This document shows, one piece after another, positions 24,711 through 33,424 of a DNA stretch of 53,050 nt. Within the stretch, counting starts at the first letter, position 1. Each line of letters starts with the position of its first letter. The notes beneath the pieces are model-generated. The model had not been told where the DNA came from, did no database searches, and worked only from the letters and a program-made list of their open reading frames with translations. Source of the DNA: Pedobacter cryoconitis (GTDB taxonomy: Bacteria; Bacteroidota; Bacteroidia; Sphingobacteriales; Sphingobacteriaceae); contig NZ_QLLR01000037.1 of assembly GCF_003259615.1 (NCBI RefSeq), positions 1 through 53,050 on the forward strand, written 5' to 3'. Both the position numbers and the translations under genes were made by a program.

Positions 24711-26450
24711 ATGAATGCTTATTTCCCATTCCTTAAAAAGTACCTGACGGCTTTCCTAATGGCTCCACTACTGGTATTTATAGATGTTATGGGAGAAATC
24801 GTTCAACCTGTGCTCATGTCTCGCATCGTTGATCAGGGTGTACAGGAGAAAAATCTGCACTATATCATAATTACAGGAATAACAATGTTAGTCCTTTCTA
24901 TTGTTGCAATCATTGGAAATGTGGGTAATATTTATTATTCCTCAAAAGCATCTGTTGGGTTTGCCGCTGAATTAAGACAAGGGTTATTTCGAAAAATCCA
25001 AACCTTTTCTTTTTTAAATATTGACAAATTCAGTTCTGCATCTCTGGTTACCAGAATGACTAATGATATAAATATTATCCAGAACGTAGTCATGATGTCG
25101 CTAAGATTACTCATCCGTGCTCCGCTCATGCTTGTATTTGGAGTTTTTATGGCAGCAAGAATCAATTCCAGTCTTGCCTTTATTATTGCAGTCGCCATTC
25201 CTGTATTGGGCATAAGTATCTTCTTTATCCTGCGGAAAAGCTTTCCTTATTTTCTTAGGATGCAGCAAAAACTGGATCATGTAAATGGGGCTATACAAGA
25301 GGACTTGACGAATATTCGTGTGGTCAAATCTTTTGTACGTGAATCTTTCGAAGAAAAAAAATTCTCGATATCTAACAATAGTTTAAGAGATGCCGCCATT
25401 AAGGCTTCATCAATAGTAGTAATGGTAACCCCAGTGATGATGCTGGTGATGAATATATCCATTGTTGCAGTAGTGTGGTTTGGAGGAAAAAAAATCATAT
25501 CCGGGACAATGCATATCGGACAGCTGATGTCTTTCATTACTTATATTACCCAGATCCTGATGTCATTGACCATGCTTTCTATGACCATCATGGCCTTTTC
25601 AAGAGCTGGAGCATCTTCTAAGCGTGTTCTGGAAGTATTGAATGCAGATGTTGATATAGTGGATACACCTTCGGCTCTGGAAAGAAACATTAAGATAAAA
25701 GCAGGAAAGGTAGAATTTAGGAATGTAGCTTTCAAATACCATAAAGAAGCAAAAAGATATGTATTGAATAGCATTAATTTTATTGCTCATCCCGGTGAAC
25801 AAGTTGCTATTATTGGCGCGACCGGATCAGCTAAAAGTACCCTTGTGCAACTTATACCCCGGTTGTATGAGGTGGGTAAAGGAAAAATATTGATTGATGA
25901 TCTCGAGCTGAAGGACTATTCTCTAAAAAATTTACGAAATAGCATCGGCATGGTTTTACAGAAAAACCAACTATTCTCAGGGACAATCAAAGATAATTTG
26001 AGATGGGGAAATCCAGGGGCAACTCAGGAAGAAATCATTCTGGCCTGTCAGGAAGCCCAGGCACACGATTTCATCATGTCCTTCCCAAAACAATACGAAA
26101 CTGAACTAGGACAAGGAGGTGTCAATCTTTCCGGTGGACAAAAACAACGAATCTGCATCGCAATGGCCCTGGTTAAACATCCCCTAATACTAATCCTTGA
26201 CGACAGTACAAGCGCTGTAGATTCTACCACAGAAGCTAAAATCCAGGATGAGTTTAAACTGCATCTTAAGGAGGTTACTATATTTATTATTGCCCAAAGA
26301 ATCAGTTCGGTTCAGTTGGCCGATAAAATCATTGTTTTGGATAGCGGAAAAATTGTTGGAATGGGCGCTCATAATGAACTCATGAAAACAAACGAAACCT
26401 ATCAGGAAATATACCATTCTCAACAGCAAAAGGAAGGAACTGTAAAATGA
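24711..26450 (+). CDS. ABC exporter half-transporter with altered Walker A (MdlA-like)
   Basis: A 579-residue type IV ABC exporter: six transmembrane helices (to about residue 310) and one nucleotide-binding domain. Walker A reads GATGSAKST, so the glycine before the lysine is Ala374 (codon GCT where GGT/GGC is expected). The signature is LSGGQKQR. Walker B is followed by Asp instead of the catalytic Glu (LILDDSTSAVD), as in the degenerate half of heterodimeric exporters. Its partner is the next gene, whose start overlaps this stop (ATGA). The exported substrate is unknown; MdlAB relatives handle drugs, peptides or lipids at the inner membrane. Confidence 0.9.
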   Translation: MNAYFPFLKKYLTAFLMAPLLVFIDVMGEIVQPVLMSRIVDQGVQEKNLHYIIITGITMLVLSIVAIIGNVGNIYYSSKASVGFAAELRQGLFRKIQTFSFLNIDKFSSASLVTRMTNDINIIQNVVMMSLRLLIRAPLMLVFGVFMAARINSSLAFIIAVAIPVLGISIFFILRKSFPYFLRMQQKLDHVNGAIQEDLTNIRVVKSFVRESFEEKKFSISNNSLRDAAIKASSIVVMVTPVMMLVMNISIVAVVWFGGKKIISGTMHIGQLMSFITYITQILMSLTMLSMTIMAFSRAGASSKRVLEVLNADVDIVDTPSALERNIKIKAGKVEFRNVAFKYHKEAKRYVLNSINFIAHPGEQVAIIGATGSAKSTLVQLIPRLYEVGKGKILIDDLELKDYSLKNLRNSIGMVLQKNQLFSGTIKDNLRWGNPGATQEEIILACQEAQAHDFIMSFPKQYETELGQGGVNLSGGQKQRICIAMALVKHPLILILDDSTSAVDSTTEAKIQDEFKLHLKEVTIFIIAQRISSVQLADKIIVLDSGKIVGMGAHNELMKTNETYQEIYHSQQQKEGTVK

Positions 26451-28246
26451 GTAAAAGTGTCAATCTTCTACCTTCCGGACTGCCTGGACACCACAGATCC
26501 GTATCATTGGAGAAAGCCAAAAAACCAGGTATGGTCATCACCAGAATATGGCAGTACTTTGGCAAACAAAAGATCCTGTTTTTGCTGGTAATTCTTTTTC
26601 TACTCCTGAACACAGCTGCATCCTTATATGGATCTTACCTTTTGAGACCCATCATTAACAACTATATTATTCCAGGCCGCGTTCAAGGGTTATTACAAAT
26701 GGTTGTCTTGCTAATGGCTATTTATCTCCTTGGTGTAATAGCAGCTTTCTTCCAAAGCCGTTTGATGATATATGTTGCGCAAAAGACAGTAAATATAATC
26801 CGCGCTGATATGTTTTGTAAAATGCAGACCCTTCCAATCCGGTTTTATGATACCCATAACCATGGAGAGCTTATGAGCCGTTTTACAAATGATCTGGACA
26901 ATGTGAGTGACGCCTTGAACGATAGTGTAACACAGATTATTTCAAGTCTCATTACTGTAGCTGGCACATTTGTCCTTATGCTATACATTAGCCCGATGTT
27001 GTCTCTGGTCACTACAGTTGTCGTATTCGCAATGTTTTGGCTCGCAAAACTGATTATTCAGAAAAGCAATACTTATTTTACCGGGCAGCAGGCAGCTCTT
27101 GGTATTTTAAATGGCTATATAGAAGAAATAATTACAGGCGAAAAAACCGTTAAAGTATACTGTCATGAAGAGGAAGCTACAGATGATTTTGAAAAACTAA
27201 ACAAAGGTCTGCTTAAAAAAGCCACCAAAGCACAGTTTTATTCAGGGATTATGATGCCTATCATGCAAAATTTAAACACTATAAATTTTGCATTAACAGC
27301 TGCTGCCGGAGGAATCATGTCTATTGTGACTGGACTGGATATTGGCGGACTTGCTGCTTTTCTGCAATATTCCAAACAATTTTCCCGCCCTTTAAATCAA
27401 ATATCCGGCGAGTTCAGCAGTTTTCAAACTGCAATGGCAAGTGCAGAACGAATTTTTGAGGTCATGGACCAGCTGCCAGAAAAAGCAGATGAGAAGCAAG
27501 CCGTGGAACTCGCTAACATTAAAGGAGAAATCCATTTTAATCAGGTGACATTTAGTTATAATCCAGGAAAAACAATTCTTAAGAATATATCTTTAAAAGC
27601 ATTACCTGGGCAAAAAATTGCCTTCGTAGGTTCAACAGGTGCAGGAAAAAGCACAATCATCAATCTACTTCCCCGCTTCTATGATATCCAGTCTGGCGAT
27701 ATTTCCATTGATGGTACCGATATTAGGATGATCAAAAGGAAAAATCTGAGACAATCACTTGCTATGGTTCTTCAAGACACACATTTATTCCATGGAACGG
27801 TGATGGAAAATATCCGCTATGGGTCACTAAAAGCAACAGACCAACAAGTCATTGCAGCAGCAAAACTCGTTAGCGCAGATTCCTTCATTAAAAGATTACC
27901 TAAAGGTTATTTAACCATCCTTGAAGATGATGGTAATAACCTAAGTCAGGGTCAGCGGCAACTCTTAAACATTGCCAGAGCCGCCGTTGCAGATCCGCGA
28001 ATCCTCATCCTGGATGAAGCAACCAGTTCTATAGATACCAGAACCGAGATCCATATTCAAATTGGAATCGACCGCTTAATGGAGGGGAGAACAAGTTTTG
28101 TAGTTGCCCATCGTTTATCCACCATTATAAATGCCGACAAAATCATTGTTCTTGAGCAGGGCGAAATCATTGAACAGGGTAGTCATGCCGAATTATTAAA
28201 ACAAAAAGGAAGGTATTTTGAACTCTATACCAGTCAATTCGATTAA
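26447..28246 (+). CDS. ABC exporter half-transporter (MdlB-like)
   Basis: A 599-residue partner of the preceding half-transporter: six membrane helices and an NBD with normal Walker A (GSTGAGKSTII), Walker B with catalytic Glu (ILILDEATSSID), a Q-loop and the switch His in VVAHRLST. Its signature is NLSQGQRQ, with Gln for the usual Gly. Together the two proteins make a heterodimer with one consensus and one degenerate ATP site, the known asymmetric arrangement of TM287/288 or LmrCD type. The start overlaps the preceding stop codon, and mgtA follows after 11 bp. Confidence 0.92.
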   Translation: MSKSVNLLPSGLPGHHRSVSLEKAKKPGMVITRIWQYFGKQKILFLLVILFLLLNTAASLYGSYLLRPIINNYIIPGRVQGLLQMVVLLMAIYLLGVIAAFFQSRLMIYVAQKTVNIIRADMFCKMQTLPIRFYDTHNHGELMSRFTNDLDNVSDALNDSVTQIISSLITVAGTFVLMLYISPMLSLVTTVVVFAMFWLAKLIIQKSNTYFTGQQAALGILNGYIEEIITGEKTVKVYCHEEEATDDFEKLNKGLLKKATKAQFYSGIMMPIMQNLNTINFALTAAAGGIMSIVTGLDIGGLAAFLQYSKQFSRPLNQISGEFSSFQTAMASAERIFEVMDQLPEKADEKQAVELANIKGEIHFNQVTFSYNPGKTILKNISLKALPGQKIAFVGSTGAGKSTIINLLPRFYDIQSGDISIDGTDIRMIKRKNLRQSLAMVLQDTHLFHGTVMENIRYGSLKATDQQVIAAAKLVSADSFIKRLPKGYLTILEDDGNNLSQGQRQLLNIARAAVADPRILILDEATSSIDTRTEIHIQIGIDRLMEGRTSFVVAHRLSTIINADKIIVLEQGEIIEQGSHAELLKQKGRYFELYTSQFD

Positions 28247-28257
28247 AAATAGCTAAC

Positions 28258-30828
28258 ATGGACAAACAAAATCCTCAAGATAGTCATCAAACAGAATGTT
28301 TCTGGAGTTTGAGCAGTACTGAAGCATTTGCAAGTTTAGCTGCTGACCAAAAAGGTTTGACTTCTAAACAGGCAGTAAGCCGGATCAAACAATATGGGCA
28401 CAATACCTTAAAATCAGGGAATAAGGCTCCAATGTTGTTACTGCTGCTTTCACAATTTAAAAGCCCAATTACCATCATGCTTATCATCGCTGCACTCCTA
28501 TCTGCCAGTCTCGGGGATATAGCCGATACGGTAATTATACTGCTGATCGTCATGATTAGCAGTTCACTTGGTTTTTGGCAGGAAAGAGGAGCAGCTAATG
28601 CGGTTTCTGAACTTCTAAAATTGGTTCAGCTACATTGCACAGTACTAAGAGAAGGTGAGAAAAAGGAAATTTCAATAGAAGAGATCGTTCCAGGCGATAT
28701 CATTTATCTATCGGCCGGCGATATCATTCCCGGTGACAGTTTGCTTTTAGAAGCGCAGGAATTGTTTATTGATGAAGCTGCGTTTACAGGTGAAACTTAT
28801 CCGGTAGAAAAGTTTCCGGGTGTATTACAGCCAGACATACCATTGGCCAAACGATCCAACTCTCTTTTTATGGGTTCTAATGTGATTAGCGGAAAAGCGA
28901 TTGGCTTAATCATGAAAACAGGCTCCCAAACGGAATTTGGTAAGATATCAACTAGTCTACAGCAAAAGGCACCCGAAACGAATTTTGAAAGAGGTATCAG
29001 GAAATTTGGTTATATGCTAATGGAAATCACCCTTATATTGGTCATCATTATTTTTGCAGTTAACGTTTTCTTGCATAAACCGGTGCTGGATTCATTCTTG
29101 TTTTCTCTTGCACTTGCCGTAGGATTAACACCTCAATTATTACCGGCCATTATAAGTGTGAATCTATCAACGGGAGCCAGACGCATGGCCAAACACCAGG
29201 TTATTGTGAAACGTCTCTCCTCTATCGAGAATTTTGGCAGTATGGATATCCTATGCTCTGATAAAACCGGCACCATTACCGAAGGTAAAGTAACCTTAAA
29301 AGATTCCCTAAGTATTGATGGTAAACACAGCGAAAAGGTCTTGCAATATGCCTGGCTCAACGCATCAATGCAGCAAGGTTTTAACAATCCTATTGATAAG
29401 GCTATTTGTTTAGCTTATCCAAAGCCGGAGTCATCAACTGATCCGTATCATGTTCAAGCTGAAATCCCTTATGACTTTATCCGTAAGCGGTTAACCGTAC
29501 AGGTTAAAAATAAAAAGGACAACCTGGTGATCACTAAAGGTGCACTAATGGTCATTTTAAACATTTGTAATCAAACAGAAACCGCAGACGGCAGCCTGGT
29601 TCCTTTAGATCAAAATCGTGCAAAAATCCTGGATCAATATCAGCAGTTGAGTGATGCAGGTTTTCGAACGCTTGGCGTGGCTTATAAAGCAGGTAGTGCT
29701 GAAAAAAACTTTACCAGGGATCAGGAACAGCAAATGATCTTTTTGGGTTTCATTACTTTATTTGATCCACCACGGGCTGGGATGTCTGCTACGCTTACTA
29801 AACTGAAAAATCTTGGTGTACAGTTAAAAATCATCACTGGTGACAATGCCCTGGTAGCAAAAAGCCTTGCACAGCAAATCGGGATCGCCGCACCCAAAAT
29901 ATTAACTGGTTCTACTTTAAGAGAGATGAGCAATGCGGCCTTAAAACATCAGGCTCCTCATACTGATATTTTTGCAGAAGTGGAACCCAATCAAAAAGAA
30001 CGCATCATTACCATACTAAAAAAGGCTGGGCACGTTGTAGGCTTTATGGGTGATGGGATCAATGATGCTCCAGCATTACATACTGCCGATGTAGGCATAT
30101 CTGTAGATTCAGCCGTTGATGTAGCTAAAGAAGCTGCAGATATTGTACTGCTCAGCCAGGACCTTAATGTGCTGAGTGAGGGAATTGTTGAAGGACGAAA
30201 AACTTTCACCAATACAATGAAATATATATTTATGGCAACCAGTGCCAATTTTGGAAATATGTTCAGCATGGCCGGTGCATCTTTATTTCTTCCTTTTTTG
30301 CCTTTACTACCCAAACAAATTCTACTGACCAATCTCCTCACAGATTTCCCGGAGATGGCCATAGCAACAGACAGGGTGGATGATGTAAATATTCAGGAAC
30401 CCCAGCATTGGGACCTCAGGTTCGTTCAATATTTCATGATTACCTTCGGGCTGTTAAGTTCAGTATTTGATTACTTAACTTTTGGTCTTTTAATACTGGT
30501 CATGCACGCAAACGAAAAGGTATTTCAAACTGGCTGGTTCACAGAATCTGTGATCTCAGCAATCCTGATCGTATTAGTCGTACGCACCCGGCTTTCCTTC
30601 CTGAAAAGTCTGCCTGGTAATTACCTGTCTATCGCAACTATGGTTGTTTTACTTATCGTTCTGGTTATACCGATTACACCTGTAGCCACATGGTTTGGTT
30701 TTATCAGACTACCCCTATTCTTTTATGGCTGGATGATTGTTATCATTACCGCTTACCTGCTAACTGCCGAAGCGGCCAAAAGATGGTTCTACAAGAAAAT
30801 AAAAAAACGACTCACCAGTTCTAAATAA
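28258..30828 (+). CDS. mgtA: P-type Mg2+-importing ATPase
   Basis: An 856-residue P3B-type ATPase of MgtA/MgtB length. It has the phosphorylation site Asp335 in CSDKTGTITEGK, the actuator loop DEAAFTGETYPVEK, and MGDGINDAPALHTADVGISV in the P domain. About ten membrane helices include the family's LTPQLLPAIISVNLS and LTNLLTDFPEMAIA. It imports Mg2+ across the inner membrane with ATP. It is the last gene after the exporter pair (11-bp gap) and presumably shares their transcript from the AraC/BON promoter region. No Mg2+ riboswitch-like leader is evident because it lies inside the operon. Confidence 0.93.
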   Translation: MDKQNPQDSHQTECFWSLSSTEAFASLAADQKGLTSKQAVSRIKQYGHNTLKSGNKAPMLLLLLSQFKSPITIMLIIAALLSASLGDIADTVIILLIVMISSSLGFWQERGAANAVSELLKLVQLHCTVLREGEKKEISIEEIVPGDIIYLSAGDIIPGDSLLLEAQELFIDEAAFTGETYPVEKFPGVLQPDIPLAKRSNSLFMGSNVISGKAIGLIMKTGSQTEFGKISTSLQQKAPETNFERGIRKFGYMLMEITLILVIIIFAVNVFLHKPVLDSFLFSLALAVGLTPQLLPAIISVNLSTGARRMAKHQVIVKRLSSIENFGSMDILCSDKTGTITEGKVTLKDSLSIDGKHSEKVLQYAWLNASMQQGFNNPIDKAICLAYPKPESSTDPYHVQAEIPYDFIRKRLTVQVKNKKDNLVITKGALMVILNICNQTETADGSLVPLDQNRAKILDQYQQLSDAGFRTLGVAYKAGSAEKNFTRDQEQQMIFLGFITLFDPPRAGMSATLTKLKNLGVQLKIITGDNALVAKSLAQQIGIAAPKILTGSTLREMSNAALKHQAPHTDIFAEVEPNQKERIITILKKAGHVVGFMGDGINDAPALHTADVGISVDSAVDVAKEAADIVLLSQDLNVLSEGIVEGRKTFTNTMKYIFMATSANFGNMFSMAGASLFLPFLPLLPKQILLTNLLTDFPEMAIATDRVDDVNIQEPQHWDLRFVQYFMITFGLLSSVFDYLTFGLLILVMHANEKVFQTGWFTESVISAILIVLVVRTRLSFLKSLPGNYLSIATMVVLLIVLVIPITPVATWFGFIRLPLFFYGWMIVIITAYLLTAEAAKRWFYKKIKKRLTSSK

Positions 30829-30876
30829 CTTTAACTTTTACATAGAAGAAGGTACTGAGTGAACTCGGATTTACTA

Positions 30877-31170
30877 TTACCCGGCTTTTATCTTGATAAA
30901 AGCTATTAATTGCTCTTCTAGCAAAGTGGCATTAAATTCATAACTCGCTGCATTGTCAGATATAGTGATCTCCTGATCCGATACTGTAATTGTGAGCGCG
31001 GTACCTGTAATAACTTCAGGAAACAGCACATTGATCTCATGATACACATGAGTAAAATCTATGTTCAACATAGAGTCCAGTTTAGCATTAATATAATCTG
31101 GAAATTCTTTTTTCAGAAGGTCGAAAAGTACTTCAGCGCTTAAAGGATGTATATTTTTAATGATTGTCAT
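30877..31170 (-). CDS. Small protein of unknown function, putative regulon member
   Basis: A 97-residue soluble protein. The N-terminal half is helical (PLSAEVLFDLLKKEFPDYIN) and the middle beta-rich (TGTALTITVSDQEITISDNA). No family is recognised; there are no cysteines, signal or membrane segment. It is transcribed away from hsp20, and the paired FNR-like boxes at 31267-31300 lie between the two genes, 96 bp from its start. It converges on mgtA with a 48-bp gap. Confidence 0.65.
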   Translation of the reverse strand: MTIIKNIHPLSAEVLFDLLKKEFPDYINAKLDSMLNIDFTHVYHEINVLFPEVITGTALTITVSDQEITISDNAASYEFNATLLEEQLIAFIKIKAG

Positions 31171-31266
31171 AATATTTTATTAAATGAAATGTTGATTCAA
31201 CATAATTGAACGATTGCCCGTGACCTTGGAATCTGTCAAATGTAGGATATGAAAATTAGCTGGGGA

Positions 31267-31300
31267 TGACCAACATCATCCATTCTACTGATTCACATCA
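31267..31300. promoter_or_regulatory. Tandem FNR-like boxes, 22-bp spacing (hsp20)
   Basis: TGACCAACATCA (31267-31278) and TGATTCACATCA (31289-31300), 22 bp start to start, end 54 bp before the hsp20 start. A TTGAC followed after about 19 bp by TATATCAG could be the core promoter just downstream. Confidence 0.75.
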
Positions 31301-31354
31301 AGTTGACTTATTATTTCTTACTGATCTTTATATCAGAATTAAAATGTAAACGAT

Positions 31355-31777
31355 ATGGAAGAGTTAGTAAAAGCAAAAAAAACCGACAAAGTGTCCTCAA
31401 TGATCGAGAACTTCTGGAACACAGATGTTTTTGATAACCCAGATGAACCTGAGCATGCAGTAAACATCAGGGATACAGAAGGTAAGTTCAAACTGGAAGT
31501 TGCCGCCCCCGGATTCAAAAAGGGAGATTTTAAAATTACGACCGATAATGGAATATTGACAATTACTGCAGAGTCTAGTAAGGAAGTAGATAAAAATGAA
31601 GATAATTATTCCCGAAAAGAATTCTCACGTTCTTCCTTCACTGGTTCGTTCCACCTTCCTCAAAATGTAGCACAAGATCATATTTCTGCCACTTATCGCA
31701 AGGGATTGCTTTGTATAGATCTTAAAAAGAATGGTTCAATTGAACCTGAGAAGAGAGAAGTGAAAGTACGCAAATAA
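31355..31777 (+). CDS. Hsp20 / alpha-crystallin small heat-shock protein
   Basis: A 140-residue small heat-shock protein. The alpha-crystallin domain covers about residues 35-130: FKLEVAAPGFKKGDFKITTD, the SFTGSFHLPQNV strand region, and ATYRKGLLCIDLKK with the G-L family motif. It is an ATP-independent holdase in the cytosol. The paired boxes at 31267-31300 sit 54 bp upstream and no CIRCE element is seen, which suggests redox rather than heat control. It heads a plus-strand run with the second triple-BON gene (64-bp gap), a HAD phosphatase and acetate kinase. Confidence 0.95.
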   Translation: MEELVKAKKTDKVSSMIENFWNTDVFDNPDEPEHAVNIRDTEGKFKLEVAAPGFKKGDFKITTDNGILTITAESSKEVDKNEDNYSRKEFSRSSFTGSFHLPQNVAQDHISATYRKGLLCIDLKKNGSIEPEKREVKVRK

Positions 31778-31841
31778 AAAAGTGGTAATTTAAATAACCG
31801 ACTTTAAACAAAACAACAAGCTATCTAACAATTAAATAAAC

Positions 31842-32498
31842 ATGAAAACAAACGAAGATTTGCAAAGAGATGTTCAAAATGCTATCAAATGGGAACCATT
31901 ATTGAACGCAGCAGAAATTGGCGTAACCGCAATAGATGGTGTCATAACTTTGAGTGGAACTGTAAACAGTTACGCCAAGAAAAAGGAAGCGGAAAATGCC
32001 GCTAAAAATGTAGCGGGTGTAAAAATTGTTGCAGAAACCATCAAAATTCATTTTGGAGGTACAAGCAAACAAAATGATACGGAAATTGCGCGAGAAATAT
32101 TGAATGCATGGAAGTGGAATTGGGAGGTTCCCGATGACAAAATAAAAGTAAAAGTGGAGGATGGATTAGTTACGCTTGAAGGTGAAGTCCGCTGGAATTA
32201 CCAAAAAGAAGCAGCACAAAAATCTGTATCAACACTTTTGGGTGTTTTAGGCGTGATTAATAATATCGCTATCCATTCTCAAACAACCGACCAAGTAGAA
32301 AAAGGTGCCATTGAACGTGCACTTAACAGGAGCTGGTCTATTGATGCAGAAGACATTGGTGTAAACGTGAAGGGTAATAACGTAACCTTGACCGGATCTG
32401 TAAATTCCATCTATAAACGAGATGAAGCAGGGCGAATCGCCTGGAATGCTCCTGGTGTTTCTAAGGTAAAGAATGATATACTTGTTGAATTCGAATAA
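31842..32498 (+). CDS. Triple-BON-domain protein (paralogue of the 23155 gene)
   Basis: A 218-residue protein with three BON domains (VTAIDGVITLSGTVNSYAKK, then VEDGLVTLEGEVRWNYQK, and VKGNNVTLTGSVNSIYKRDE). It is colinear with the protein at 23155 and clearly homologous along the whole length, so one duplicated within the island. No signal peptide. It follows hsp20 by 64 bp and is probably co-transcribed with it. Confidence 0.92.
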   Translation: MKTNEDLQRDVQNAIKWEPLLNAAEIGVTAIDGVITLSGTVNSYAKKKEAENAAKNVAGVKIVAETIKIHFGGTSKQNDTEIAREILNAWKWNWEVPDDKIKVKVEDGLVTLEGEVRWNYQKEAAQKSVSTLLGVLGVINNIAIHSQTTDQVEKGAIERALNRSWSIDAEDIGVNVKGNNVTLTGSVNSIYKRDEAGRIAWNAPGVSKVKNDILVEFE

Positions 32499-32764
32499 TG
32501 AATTGATCTATTTAAAGGATTGTTCCGTTATATAGCAGTCCTTTAACAGATCATCTGAAGTAAAGGATAACATGGACCTTGAAGAACGAAATACTTGCAT
32601 GAAAGTAACGTTTTACGTCAATTTTTTTTGCAAAAGACTTACAAGCCTCCATTTTTTGCTATCCATTAAATCTGGGCAAGGCATTATCATTCCGGCTCAT
32701 CTTTCTAGTTTCATCAAACCTAACGGCCGTTTCCAAATGATTCAATCTATCATCAAAAGTGGTT

Positions 32765-33424
32765 ATGATTAATCAAAATTATCCTGTGAAGAAAGAAACT
32801 CACATAAATATACTATTTCTTGATATTGGGGGTGTTTTACTCAGCGATGGATGGGACCGTAATTCACGCAGAGCAGGCGCTAAAAAATTCCACCTAGATC
32901 ATAATGACATGGAAGAACGGCACCATCTTAATTTTGAAACATATGAATTGGGAAAAATGAGCCTGGATGAATACTTAGACAGGGTTGTGTTCTATAAGAA
33001 ACGAAATTTTAACCCGGATGAATTTAAAACATTTATGTTCAGACAATCGCAACCTCTGCCGCAGATGATAGCACTCATTACTTCTTTAAAAAAGGATTAT
33101 GGTTTAAAAATTGCCGTCATCAGCAATGAAGGCCGCGAACTTAATGAATACAGGATAAAGAAATTTAAGCTTAATGAATTTATTGACTTTTTCATCTCTT
33201 CTTCCTTTGTGAATTTAAGAAAACCGGATGCCACCATTTTCAGGCTGGCATTAGACATTGCTCAGGTAACACCGGGAGAAAGCATTTATATTGATAACCA
33301 GCCCTTATTTGTCAGTATAGCTGAACGATTTGGTATAAAGGGCATTTCCCATACCAGCCTCCAATCAACCAGAGATCAATTAAATGAGTTTGGATTAAAT
33401 TTAATCCCTGCGTCTCATGAATAA
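32765..33424 (+). CDS. HAD-superfamily hydrolase (subclass IA)
   Basis: A HAD-IA phosphatase-like protein of about 219 residues. Motif I is FLDIGGVLLSD (the second Asp position is Gly, as in the YihX/epoxide-hydrolase-N branch), motif II is IAVISNEGRE, motif III is the Lys in RKPDATIF and motif IV is IYIDNQP. The missing second Asp of motif I suggests either a changed chemistry or low phosphatase activity. The ATG at 32765 is preferred over a GTG at 32759. Its stop overlaps the acetate kinase start by 8 bp, so the two are coupled. A gap of about 266 bp after the BON gene holds no convincing gene. Confidence 0.85.
   Translation: MINQNYPVKKETHINILFLDIGGVLLSDGWDRNSRRAGAKKFHLDHNDMEERHHLNFETYELGKMSLDEYLDRVVFYKKRNFNPDEFKTFMFRQSQPLPQMIALITSLKKDYGLKIAVISNEGRELNEYRIKKFKLNEFIDFFISSSFVNLRKPDATIFRLALDIAQVTPGESIYIDNQPLFVSIAERFGIKGISHTSLQSTRDQLNEFGLNLIPASHE

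Noticed and set aside
29991..30362. 123-codon frame opposite mgtA
   Set aside because: Antisense of the conserved P domain; no independent support.
32572..32772. 66-codon frame between the BON and HAD genes
   Set aside because: Low-quality composition, no family, and it overlaps the start of the HAD gene.
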